Of a DNA stretch of 40,156 nt, positions 33,056-40,156 are shown piece by piece. Each line of letters opens with the position of its first letter. Position 1 is the first letter of the stretch. Source of the stretch: Eggerthellaceae bacterium (lineage in GTDB: Bacteria; Actinomycetota; Coriobacteriia; Coriobacteriales; Eggerthellaceae); contig JAFRGA010000055.1 of the NCBI GenBank assembly GCA_017434045.1, forward strand, positions 1-40,156, written 5' to 3'. Under the pieces are notes generated by a model, which did no database searches, was not told where the DNA came from, and worked only from the letters and a program-made list of their open reading frames with translations. The translations under genes and the position numbers were made by a program.

Positions 33056-34831
33056 ATGTCAAGCAAGAAGGATTTCGTAATCTATGGCGACGTGCTGGAG
33101 GAATACCGCGGCCGTGGCGGGGATGTTGCAATCCCAAGAGGCGTGACGGAGATCAAGTACGGGGCGTTTCGAGGCTGCGAAAGTCTTACCGGCGTAGTAA
33201 TCCCGAGAGGCGTGACAACTATCGGGTCAAATGCGTTTCGCGATTGCGCGTACCTTACCGGCGTATGCTTCCCGAACACCGTGACGGAGATGTTCGACGG
33301 CGTTTTCCGCGGCTGCTCGAAACTTGCTCGCATCGACATCCCGAAAGGCATAGATTTCATCTTCGATGAGTCGTTCGCCGATTGCGCGAGCCTTACCAGC
33401 GTGACAATACCCGACGGGGTCAAGGGCATAGGCAAGATGGCGTTCCAAGGCTGCACCCGTCTTGAGCATGTGACGATTCCTGAAAGAGTGAAGTGGATTG
33501 GCGAAAGCGCGTTCGAGAACTGCACCAGCCTCACGAGCTTGACGATTCCGGATAGCGTAAAGAGGATTGGCGCGAAGGCGTTTGCGAACTGCAGCAACCT
33601 TGCAAGCGTGACGGTTCCCAAGGGCCTGATGGACATGGGAAAACAGGTGTTCAAGGGCTGCAAGGGGCTTGTGGACCAGGATGGGTTTTTGATCGTCGGC
33701 GGGTACCTGTGTGATTACATCGGCCCTGATGGCGACGTGGTGATTCCCGAAGGAGTGACGTGCATCGGGGAGAGCGCCTTCCTCGACCGCTCGCAAATCA
33801 CGAGCGTGAAGATCCCGCAGGGGGTAACGAGCATCGAGAGCTTCGCCTTCGCAGGATGCGAGAAGATCACGAGCATGGTGATCCCGGAAGGCGTGACGAC
33901 CATCAGGCGATGGGCGTTCGGAGATTGCAAAACCCTTGAAAGCGTCGTGGTCCCGGATAGCCTGGCGAGCATGGAAGACTACGCCTTCAGGGGCTGCCAT
34001 AAGCTCGCGGATCCCGATGGCTTCGTGATCGTCAATGGCACGCTGAGCGAGTACATGGGCCCCGGCGGCGACGTGACGATCCCCAAGGGCGTGACGGATA
34101 TCGGGGTGTTTGCCTTCTCCGAGCGCGAAGACCTTACAAGCGTGACGATTCCGGAAGGGGTCTTCTCCATTGGAGACTCCGCGTTTTCCTATTGCAGCAA
34201 CCTTGCAAGCATCACAATTCCGGAAAGCGTGCTGTTCATCGGGTCGGGCGCTTTCTGCCAATGCAGTAGCCTGGAAAGCATCACGATACCTGAAAGCGTG
34301 ATAAGCATCGGTGAAGGTGTTTTCCAAGGATGTGAGCGCCTCGAATGTATTCGCATCCCCAAAGCCGTCGAGGAGATCCTGGATGAAAAACTCGATGTGC
34401 CGTACGTGATCTGCTACTCAGAATATATTGCAACCTTTGCAGAGTACCCAATTTACCTTGGAGGGAGCTTGTACGACCTGTCTTCGTACATTAAGCCGGG
34501 CGCGTTGGAGGGTTTTCTGTATGCCAAGGAGCACGGCATTACCGAGATCGATCAATGGGAAGATGACTACCGAAACTACATCGCTATGAAAAACGCTGGG
34601 ACAAAAGCGCCAAAAGAAAGGCGGGTCTCGAGTATCTTCAACGAGTTGCTCGCCCACGCGATGCGAGACTCCTTCCTGGACATAGAAGGCCTGTCGTTGG
34701 AAACTGGGTTGACCGAAGAGGAGATCAACGATTACCTTTGCGGTCGAAGGCCTTCCTTGATTGACGTGTACGATATCGCCGAAAGCCTCGATTACGACCC
34801 CGACATCTTTTTCGAAACGGACGACGACTAG
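33056..34831 (+). CDS. Cytosolic BspA-type leucine-rich-repeat protein with C-terminal Xre-like HTH
   Basis: 591 residues, no signal peptide and no membrane helix. About 16 repeats of the ~23-residue LRR_5 type (SVTIPDGVTSIGESAFEGC pattern) are arranged in three larger blocks. Each block opens with a GF.IV.G.L..Y.GPGGDV.IP.GVT motif, at about residues 6, 208 and 319. After residue 450 the repeats stop. Residues 525-591 look like a Cro/CI helix-turn-helix (GLSLETGLTEEEINDYLCGRRPSLIDVYDIAESLDYDPDIFF follows the domain pattern; shown here as key residues only in part). AAAGAGG precedes ATG. It could be a regulator with a large protein-binding surface. Flanked by inverted copies of a 23-bp sequence. 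Confidence 0.85.
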   Translation: MSSKKDFVIYGDVLEEYRGRGGDVAIPRGVTEIKYGAFRGCESLTGVVIPRGVTTIGSNAFRDCAYLTGVCFPNTVTEMFDGVFRGCSKLARIDIPKGIDFIFDESFADCASLTSVTIPDGVKGIGKMAFQGCTRLEHVTIPERVKWIGESAFENCTSLTSLTIPDSVKRIGAKAFANCSNLASVTVPKGLMDMGKQVFKGCKGLVDQDGFLIVGGYLCDYIGPDGDVVIPEGVTCIGESAFLDRSQITSVKIPQGVTSIESFAFAGCEKITSMVIPEGVTTIRRWAFGDCKTLESVVVPDSLASMEDYAFRGCHKLADPDGFVIVNGTLSEYMGPGGDVTIPKGVTDIGVFAFSEREDLTSVTIPEGVFSIGDSAFSYCSNLASITIPESVLFIGSGAFCQCSSLESITIPESVISIGEGVFQGCERLECIRIPKAVEEILDEKLDVPYVICYSEYIATFAEYPIYLGGSLYDLSSYIKPGALEGFLYAKEHGITEIDQWEDDYRNYIAMKNAGTKAPKERRVSSIFNELLAHAMRDSFLDIEGLSLETGLTEEEINDYLCGRRPSLIDVYDIAESLDYDPDIFFETDDD

Positions 34832-34870
34832 GTCGCTGGAATGCGTCAACATATCTTTGCGGCCAAAGAG

Positions 34871-34895
34871 ACCAAAAAGGATACTCCCTTTTGGT
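34871..34895 (+). terminator. Possible terminator of the LRR gene
   Basis: ACCAAAAAGGA and TCCCTTTTGGT form a 10-11-bp stem with one mismatch and a TAC loop, 40 bases past the stop. The U-run is within the stem rather than after it, so strength is uncertain. Confidence 0.45.
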
Positions 34896-34908
34896 TGCCC
34901 TAGGGAAC

Positions 34909-34930
34909 GGACCCGCCCCCACCCATCATC
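34909..34930 (-). repeat. Partial REP-like copy, inverted relative to 32727-32749
   Basis: The reverse complement reads GATGATGGGTGGGGGCGGG plus TCCG and matches 32727-32749 at 22 of 23 positions. The two copies bracket the LRR-HTH gene in inverted orientation. Confidence 0.65.
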
Positions 34931-35023
34931 CCAGATTCCGCAGCACCCCATTTGCGTCGGGAAGCCAGAACAGAGCTCGGCAACTATCTTGTAGAGCTGA
35001 GCAATACCTGAACGAAAGCCAAA

Positions 35024-35470
35024 CTACCCGGTCAAAACGGGATAACCGTTCCTGTCCTTCATCTTGCCCATCGCCAATAGAACGATATCGACGATCCAGC
35101 CAATTCCCAGACAGGCAAAAGTCAGCAGGTACAGCACTCCGAACGCATATCGTCCAAGGTAAAACCTATGCACGCCCAACACACCGAAGAAGACGCATAA
35201 GAGCAAGGCTACTGTCCGGGATTTCGGGGACGCATAGACCATTTGCGGAGCCGCGTAGTATTGACCGCCTTGATATGCGGCGTTCGCAAGGGGCGGTTGC
35301 TGGTTAGTGCCAAAGTACGGCCCTTGCTTTTTCTCTTCGGGATAATAGTTGTTAACGATTACTGTCTCGGCCTGGATAGACTGCGTCTCGATCCTCTCGA
35401 TAGGCATCTTGGTGCCGCAGTACTCGCAAAACGCAGTATTGACCTCTGCTCCACACGACGGGCATTTCAT
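35024..35470 (-). CDS. Zinc-ribbon / TM2-domain membrane protein
   Basis: 148 residues. An N-terminal zinc ribbon (CPSCGAEV...CEYCG) is followed by a Gln/Tyr-rich linker and a TM2 domain of two helices (TVALLLCVFFGVLGVHRFYLGRY, then LLTFACLGIGWIVDIVLL). GVHRFYLG is diagnostic of TM2. Function unknown. GAGGAAAGG precedes the ATG. It is divergent from another zinc-ribbon protein gene 150 bases away. Confidence 0.85.
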   Translation of the reverse strand: MKCPSCGAEVNTAFCEYCGTKMPIERIETQSIQAETVIVNNYYPEEKKQGPYFGTNQQPPLANAAYQGGQYYAAPQMVYASPKSRTVALLLCVFFGVLGVHRFYLGRYAFGVLYLLTFACLGIGWIVDIVLLAMGKMKDRNGYPVLTG

Positions 35471-35620
35471 TTGCGAAGCCTTTCCTCACGCGCCGTTCAG
35501 CAACCCGAAAACCATTTTATGTCATAATCTTGACGGTTGCACATCATCGTGATTCAACGCGTCCAAAGCTTGCGCCACATTGCGCACCTTTTGGATTGCC
35601 GCCCTATTGAAGGAGCGAGT

Positions 35621-36352
35621 ATGTTTTGCGGTAATTGCGGAGCGGAGCTTATGCAAGGCGTGCGTTTCTGCGGCCATTGCGGCTCGAAGGTTCAAAGTGC
35701 CCCCATGCCAAGCGCCCAAACCCAAATTGCTCAAGCCCAAATGGCCCAAGCGCAAATCGCTCAACCAGGCGCGCCGATGAACGCCGTTCCCATCGTGGTG
35801 AACAACCAGGCAGCACCCCAGAGAAACGTGAACACCGACTGGCCGATAAAGGTCGACCTCAACGGGCCGTGCAAGATGCTGAAAACCGGTTTTCTCGCCT
35901 TCAAGATCACATTCCACGTGCGTCCCGATGGCCTGATATGGTTTGAAAACGTTCCCGGAAGCCTCTTCCAGCTGATCAGCTTCGCTTGGGATGGACCGAA
36001 CATCGTCACGGAAACGGTCTCGGATTACGAGGACAAAGTCGAGAACCAAGGCCGGTTCGGTGCAGCGTTCGCGGGCGGCGCTGCCGGCGCCGCTATCGGA
36101 GCACGATTAGGAGGCCTTGCCGGAGGCGCTATTGGCGGATCGATCGGCGTAGTGACCGGCGCTTTGACCGGCAATGGCGACAAGAAGGGCTCCGGGACAA
36201 CGGTTACGACAACGACTTCGCATGAGGAAGACTCCGTAGCCGACCTGACATTGCGAAACATCTATACCGGAGAGATAGGCACCGTCAGCGTGAAGGGTAC
36301 CGCGCGGGAAATCAAACCCCTCCAACAGCTTGCCGACTACGTATTCGGGTAA
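35621..36352 (+). CDS. Zinc-ribbon protein with glycine-zipper segment
   Basis: 243 residues. An N-terminal zinc ribbon (MFCGNCGAEL...FCGHCG) is followed by a Gln/Ala-rich repeat (QTQIAQAQMAQAQIAQ), then a beta-rich domain, a glycine-zipper stretch (AGGAAGAAIGARLGGLAGG and more) able to pair in membranes, and a short C-terminal domain. The start at 35621 is fixed by GAAGGAGCGAGT; the frame begins earlier at 35537. I do not recognise the central domain. The shared zinc-ribbon design suggests a link with the divergent TM2 gene. Confidence 0.78.
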   Translation: MFCGNCGAELMQGVRFCGHCGSKVQSAPMPSAQTQIAQAQMAQAQIAQPGAPMNAVPIVVNNQAAPQRNVNTDWPIKVDLNGPCKMLKTGFLAFKITFHVRPDGLIWFENVPGSLFQLISFAWDGPNIVTETVSDYEDKVENQGRFGAAFAGGAAGAAIGARLGGLAGGAIGGSIGVVTGALTGNGDKKGSGTTVTTTTSHEEDSVADLTLRNIYTGEIGTVSVKGTAREIKPLQQLADYVFG

Positions 36353-36367
36353 TAGCCTGAATCCCGT

Positions 36368-36640
36368 TTATCCCTCAAACAGCTTGGCGAGATCCGATCT
36401 TTCCCGCTTGAGCCTTTCAGCCACCCAAACGTTAATCATGCCCTGCCGCGTATTGCCGTAGTGCCTCGCGATTGCATCGACTTCATCGACCATCCATGCG
36501 GGCATGCTGATGTTAATCCGCCTGTCGCCGCTCTTGCGATTGGGAAAGCGTATGCTTTCGACATCGACGAGGTCGGCGATGTCGCCACCGTTGTCGAAGT
36601 ACTCATCGAACTCCTCAGCGGTCATTTTTCGCTTTGTCAT
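36368..36640 (-). CDS. brnA: BrnA-type antitoxin (ribbon-helix-helix)
   Basis: 90 residues. MTKRKMTAEEFDEYFDNGGD leads into the RHH DNA-binding part (RRINISMPAWMVDEVDAIARHYGNT...MINVWVAERL). BrnA neutralises BrnT and represses the operon. The ATG at 36640 has AAGGAGGTG upstream and overlaps the end of the toxin gene by 26 bases, the usual coupling. The frame extends to 36754, but that part lies in the toxin gene and is not used. Confidence 0.88.
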   Translation of the reverse strand: MTKRKMTAEEFDEYFDNGGDIADLVDVESIRFPNRKSGDRRINISMPAWMVDEVDAIARHYGNTRQGMINVWVAERLKRERSDLAKLFEG

Positions 36641-36890
36641 ACAACGACACCTCCTTTTTCGTGGCCCTGCGAACCGATATGATTCGCACGTTGCTTCCAC
36701 GAGGCGCGGTGATCGCAACCCAGCAGCTTCCCGCATACCTGGCCATGACGCCAACCCTCAATTCACCCTTGAATTCGATTCTGAACTCCATCAAATCGGG
36801 GTCATTCCAGAGCAGCTGCGCTTCCTCGAAATCAATTCCATGCTTCTCGAGGTTCGCCTCACTCTTGGTTTTATCATATATAAAACCCAT
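36615..36890 (-). CDS. brnT: BrnT-type toxin (type II toxin-antitoxin)
   Basis: 91 residues matching BrnT, a RelE-fold ribonuclease: IYDKTKSEANLEKHGIDFEEAQLLW at the N-terminus and VRIISVRRATKKE near the C-terminus, with the typical Arg/Lys catalytic surface. GAGGG precedes the ATG. The toxin-first order is normal for brnTA. A strong promoter with an AT-rich stretch lies directly upstream. Confidence 0.9.
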   Translation of the reverse strand: MGFIYDKTKSEANLEKHGIDFEEAQLLWNDPDLMEFRIEFKGELRVGVMARYAGSCWVAITAPRGSNVRIISVRRATKKEVSLYDKAKNDR

Positions 36891-36912
36891 AGCAACCCTC
36901 TATCAGATATCT

Positions 36913-36941
36913 ATTATACATTTATTGCATTCAATGAACAA
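36913..36941 (-). promoter_or_regulatory. Promoter of brnTA
   Basis: On the minus strand, TTGTTC (36936-36941) is followed by 17 bases and a consensus TATAAT (36913-36918), 23 bases before the toxin ATG. The short palindrome GATATC just downstream, and the near repeat GATATCTGATAG, may be the BrnA operator. Confidence 0.7.
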
Positions 36942-37431
36942 TGAGACGGATTCATCACTAACTACTTCGGAGCGAGCGCTAAATCCAACCTCCATGCTAG
37001 CTGAGAGACCTTGCCCTGCAGGTCGATGCGACCATGCTCGCAGGCACATCAGAAACAGAACATCATTGACCTGGATCTAACCTACGGAACGGAAAGAACC
37101 CCCAAATCTTGCACCAGTTTTTGCTTGCCGATTCGTCAGAAAACGCGCTCTATCTACTCTGCCGCACAGCGGGAACATAAGCGGAACGCATGTCCAGAAG
37201 CTTTCATCCCAGGAGCCTTCGCCGATAGACAGATTGCCGATGCGCTCCTCGTACCCAGGATTGCTCGAAGTTGCCTACTGCCCACGAGGCAGCTGGCCTT
37301 ACAAGCCTGGAAGGTGCTTATAAGCATGCGGGTAGTAAGGTCTTTTGGCCAACCTGTCGGCCGACAATCAGATACATAATTCGGTTTTGATGTCAGGTTT
37401 TTAGTCAGAGTGCAATTCGCAGCTGGCGCCG
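36942..37431. other. Gene-free stretch, no recognised feature
   Basis: About 490 bases. Short frames on both strands show no family signature or ribosome binding site. No repeat of the window's families is seen. It may be decayed sequence. Confidence 0.4.
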
Positions 37432-38061
37432 TCATGCCAACCGGATCGTCTTCACGCCGCTGTACAGCATGTAGGCAGAAACAAACAGGCTGCCGGCTAG
37501 GTCGAGCAGTGCGGCGAGGTCGGTGCCGGGCGCCAGCAAAACCGCCAGCAATGCAGTGCTCACGCATCCGTCCACGAGCGCCTTAGCGCGGTACAGACGG
37601 GCCTGAGCAGCGATGATGGAGTTGGGTTCGGCGTGGTCGAGCGCGGTGTATCGGACGGCGAACGCGGCGTTCACTACAAGACCCATCACGGCGATGACGC
37701 GCCCGGGAATGACGTTGCCTTTATCCGCGGCGGGAAAGGCGATGGCAACCGTCCCCATCGCGACGCCGGCCACGCACATCATGGCCCCGATGAACCTGTT
37801 GGCGCCCCGCTCGAGCCTGGAGCGCCGCTCCTCGTCGCAAGTGCCGTCCGCGGTCGTAGCGCGGTAAATCACATACGCGCATACGATTGCCGCGAGCTCT
37901 GCCGTGCGCCGCAGGAAGTCGGCTATCTGGGTGGAGCTCCTGCCGACGAGCAGCCCAAGACCGATCACAATTGGGCCAGGCGCGCTGAGCAAGACGGACG
38001 TCAGAAGCGTCCGTCTTTCGCCGCTTCCCTGGCTTTTCCCTTCGCTGCCCGGCAGTCTCAT
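37432..38061 (-). CDS. Cation-diffusion-facilitator-like membrane protein, metal residues altered
   Basis: 209 residues with about six hydrophobic helices in the layout of the CDF transmembrane domain (IADFLRRTAELAAIVCAYVIYR, then AKALVDGCVSTALLAVLL). At the zinc site of classic CDFs (HxxxD in helices 2 and 5) this protein has RxxxE and KxxxD instead. No cytosolic CDF C-terminal domain follows. It could be a divergent family member with another role. ATG 38061 is used; no good Shine-Dalgarno is visible. Confidence 0.62.
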   Translation of the reverse strand: MRLPGSEGKSQGSGERRTLLTSVLLSAPGPIVIGLGLLVGRSSTQIADFLRRTAELAAIVCAYVIYRATTADGTCDEERRSRLERGANRFIGAMMCVAGVAMGTVAIAFPAADKGNVIPGRVIAVMGLVVNAAFAVRYTALDHAEPNSIIAAQARLYRAKALVDGCVSTALLAVLLAPGTDLAALLDLAGSLFVSAYMLYSGVKTIRLA

Positions 38062-38266
38062 CACCAAGCTTCGTCAACAGTAATGTCGCTTACGTGCGAC
38101 CAGTCTACACCATCTCAAGATGGTCGATTGCAAGCTATTAGACGATCACCCCGCCTCACGAGGTAACGGCAGCGGGGCAAAGCCGAGCATGTTGCGCTGG
38201 GCAAGCTGAACCAGTTGCGCGCCGTCTAGTTACCGGCTACCAATTACCCCTATGGCCTTAAGAGTA

Positions 38267-38527
38267 TCACCACACGTTTTCATCCCCACGAGGGAACCTT
38301 TTCCAGTACTCCTCCAAGCTGATGATCTCGTCGCTGAGGCCCCACTGCCTGGCCATATGCTGCGCGCCCAGCTCGTTTGTCGTCCCGCAAACAAGCCTGC
38401 CGTCAAAATGCTCATTCACGACAAGGTAACCGTCTAACTTGCTGGGTTTGTTGTCGCCTGGGCTGGATACGACAAGTCCGCCGCTTACGTTCTCCAGGCC
38501 CTCGTCGTTCTTCTTGACAATCGTCAT
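38267..38527 (-). CDS. Small protein with double-glycine-type leader
   Basis: 86 residues: MTIVKKNDEGLENVSGG, then a 69-residue hydrophilic part ending RGDENVW. The LENVSGG motif resembles leaders cleaved after Gly-Gly during export by peptidase-containing ABC transporters. GAGGAGG precedes the ATG. The core has one cysteine and no obvious bacteriocin signature. No transporter, immunity or modification gene is adjacent in this window. It may be an exported peptide, or a protein that merely shares the leader type. Confidence 0.65.
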   Translation of the reverse strand: MTIVKKNDEGLENVSGGLVVSSPGDNKPSKLDGYLVVNEHFDGRLVCGTTNELGAQHMARQWGLSDEIISLEEYWKRFPRGDENVW

Positions 38528-38882
38528 GGCTTGGGCCTCCTCACGGTACCTTGCTTACCTGCATCTGCGATGCCCTCCAAAAGCTAATACGCATACGGGC
38601 AATCAACTATCCCGTAATTATAGTGTTTTTAGTCTGCAATACGCGAAAGCGAATTACGCGAGTACCCCCATTACGCTGGGGAAACTGAGCCCTCAACAAC
38701 CTATGCGAGCGTGCGATCTTGCTCTTCGCCTCCGTCATCGGGCGCCCCAGATTGCTACGCGATTCGCATAACGATACATCCGGTTTGTCGGAATCGACCA
38801 ATGCCATCTTCTGCACTGGCGCATTACCGAAAGCCTTCATGTATCATTTAGGTCAACGAGCATCAAGCCAAGGGGGCAAACA
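38528..38882. other. Divergent intergenic region
   Basis: 355 bases between the leader-peptide gene and the lipoprotein gene. A TATAAT-like box on the minus strand near 38624-38630 may serve the leader-peptide gene, though its -35 is poor. Nothing else is recognised. Confidence 0.35.
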
Positions 38883-39401
38883 ATGGGCAAGATAAAGACG
38901 ATGGCGGCTCTGCTCTCAGCAGTTATCCTGATGATGTGCATGAGCGGTTGCGCGAGCGGGCAAAGCAGCGCCTCGAGCGCGTCAGATGCTTCCAATACGA
39001 CCGTGAATGCGAGCGCGCTGGGCAACCATATGGCATTGCCTCTCGATGGTCCCCCGCTAAGCGTAAATGAAAAAGATGTCGGAACTTGGAAAGCCAGCAT
39101 CCTGTTCTACAGCCGCAAGGAAGGCAACGCCACCAAGACCACCGGGCGCTTCGATGGCACCGGCACCCTGACGATTACGCGAACGGGCTACGAGTTCAAA
39201 TTCGTTTTGCCAGACGGACAGGTCAAGCTCCAATCGCGTGGCACTTTCAGGACAGGAGTCCAGGCGAGCTATGTCGGTGACACCACCATCAGCGGTTATC
39301 CCTACGCCATGCTAACGAGCGACCCTGTCCATCACCTCCAGAACATCAAGTTTTTAACCGACGACTTAAACGAATGGATTACGGCCGACTGTTACAGCTA
39401 G
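38883..39401 (+). CDS. Small lipoprotein of unknown function
   Basis: 172 residues. A hydrophobic signal (MAALLSAVILMMCMSGC) ends in the lipobox MSGC, then a Ser-rich linker and a beta-rich domain (ATKTTGRFDGTGTLTITRTG, EFKFVLPDGQVKLQSRG). Probably anchored outside the cell membrane. AAGGGGGCAAACA precedes the ATG. No family recognised. Confidence 0.78.
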   Translation: MGKIKTMAALLSAVILMMCMSGCASGQSSASSASDASNTTVNASALGNHMALPLDGPPLSVNEKDVGTWKASILFYSRKEGNATKTTGRFDGTGTLTITRTGYEFKFVLPDGQVKLQSRGTFRTGVQASYVGDTTISGYPYAMLTSDPVHHLQNIKFLTDDLNEWITADCYS

Positions 39402-39463
39402 GCTCGACCTCTTTCCAACTACACACGCTCGAAGTAATCGGGGCCTCCTCGTTGAGACTGGGC

Positions 39464-39628
39464 CTACACAAACGCACGGACATCAAGCCGCTCGGCGATC
39501 CACGCCTTGATAACCGCTTGCCTGTTTACCCCAAGGCGAGACGCCTTGTCGTCGAGGCCGGCGATCATCCACTGCGGAAAGTCGACGTTAACGCGCTTCA
39601 GCTCCCGGTTGGGGAAACTCGGTTTCGT
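39464..39628 (-). pseudogene. Remnant of a BrnA-like RHH antitoxin
   Basis: The 54 residues PSFPNRELKRVNVDFPQWM onward to WIAERLDVRAFV match the ribbon-helix-helix of the intact BrnA at 36368. There is no start codon or N-terminal part in front, and no toxin is visible nearby. The open frame continues upstream only through unrelated repeat sequence. Confidence 0.6.
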
Positions 39629-39828
39629 TTGTCCCACCAAAAGGAAACCCCTAAAGCCTTGCTTCGCGTACGCTCGACATTTAGAACTCGGCAGCGCTTC
39701 AGAGCAGGTTGCGTTTGGAGACCATATCAGAAGCGGGTTTGCATGCCCCAACGTCGGGGTGCGTATACGAGGGGAAAATCTCATCGGGCATTGGTGCCAC
39801 CCTTGGATTTTCTCGTCAAATCTGCGCC

Positions 39829-40156
39829 GTGCACTTCGCCCTAATTCCTGCAACTGGCTGCATCCTTGTCGTGCACTTCCCTTCTTTTCCTGCAGCCCGC
39901 CGAACCCGAGCCGTGCACTTCGCCCATTTTCCTGCAGCTGGCTGCATCCTTGTCGTGCACTTCGCCCATTTTCCTGCAGCCCGCCGTGCACTTCCCCTGA
40001 ATTCCTGCATCGACGCAAACTCGTGCAAGGAATTGGGCGAAGTGCACGTCCCCGTGCAAGAAAATGGCGAAAGTGCACGCCGAAATGCGCGTTCGAGGAG
40101 CAAAATGACGTGCACTTCCCTGCTTTCCTTGCACGAAATGAAACCACTGCAAGGAA
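39829..40156. repeat. Array of 24-bp TGCA...GTGCAC motifs, runs off the right edge
   Basis: The motif GTGCACTTC.CC....TTCCTGCA (or its reverse complement) occurs at 39829, 39871, 39913, 39955, 39986 and 40110 on the plus strand, and as the reverse complement ending at 40047 and 40078. The first four starts are exactly 42 bases apart. The spacers alternate: GGCTGCATCCTTGTC after copies 1 and 3, CCCGCC after 2 and 4. So an 84-bp unit was duplicated. No repeat-spacer uniqueness, hence not CRISPR. Confidence 0.8.

Noticed and set aside
33227..34327. 366-residue minus-strand open frame
   Set aside because: It mirrors the LRR repeats of the plus-strand gene and has no independent signature.
37011..37379. 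122-residue plus-strand open frame in the gap after brnT
   Set aside because: No ribosome binding site, no recognisable motif and atypical composition for the window's real genes.
39464..40147. 227-residue minus-strand frame covering repeats and the antitoxin remnant
   Set aside because: Most of it is translated from the 42-bp repeat array, which keeps every frame open; only the last ~54 residues resemble a protein family.
39829..40156. CRISPR array
   Set aside because: Repeats vary in sequence, change orientation, and the spacers recur instead of being unique; no cas genes are seen.

Overview
The window is GC-rich and densely coded. It looks like a chromosomal segment of an anaerobic actinobacterium of the Coriobacteriia/Eggerthellaceae type. 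The pointers are ThyX instead of ThyA, an archaeal-style type IA topoisomerase with four zinc ribbons, a membrane-bound uptake [NiFe] hydrogenase, a fused flavin/4Fe-4S ene-reductase, a two-subunit oxygen-sensitive fumarase and many cytosolic leucine-rich-repeat and zinc-ribbon proteins. The genus is an inference from gene content. No rRNA, tRNA, complete insertion sequence or CRISPR array is visible.

Layout. Bases 1-7251 form one leftward block: topoisomerase I, fumarase alpha and beta, tmk, holB and ricT (ricT runs off the left edge). The topoisomerase reading frame is cut by a single in-frame TAG. Bases 7486-12619 are leftward housekeeping genes: an Old-Yellow-Enzyme-type reductase, alanine racemase and a DUF1385 membrane protein. 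Bases 13018-16764 are the hydrogenase operon (small subunit with Tat signal, large subunit, cytochrome b). It is followed upstream by rpmE, the hydrogenase maturation protease and thyX. Bases 19615-25522 mix rightward and leftward single genes: a methyltransferase, a PAP2 phosphatase, O-acetylhomoserine sulfhydrylase, an MFS transporter, a DUF2284 protein and endonuclease IV. Bases 26083-32565 hold an Xre regulator, a D-Ala-D-Ala dipeptidase (VanX type), an ECF sigma factor with a small upstream partner, a CmpB-type membrane protein, a lipoprotein and a P-type ATPase.

From about 32.6 kb to the right edge the window becomes accessory in character. It holds a cytosolic leucine-rich-repeat protein ending in an Xre-like helix-turn-helix, a divergent pair of zinc-ribbon membrane-associated proteins, a BrnT/BrnA toxin-antitoxin pair, a degenerate cation-efflux-like protein, a small protein with a double-glycine leader, a lipoprotein, a remnant of a second BrnA-like antitoxin, and an array of 24-bp motifs at the edge.

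The intergenic DNA is unusually structured. Four kinds of repeat recur: (i) a ~32-bp imperfect palindrome with GCGTGTCAAA-type ends, six copies; (ii) REP-like hairpins built on GGGGAC/GTCCCC; (iii) a ~108-bp element, two copies, with a conserved core and an outer stem whose base pairs differ compensatorily between copies, the best candidate here for an undescribed structured element; (iv) the TGCA...GTGCAC array at the right end. How the genes work together: the hydrogenase feeds electrons from H2 through its cytochrome b to the quinone pool. Fumarase and the fused flavin reductase fit an anaerobic, respiratory or fermentative gut lifestyle.
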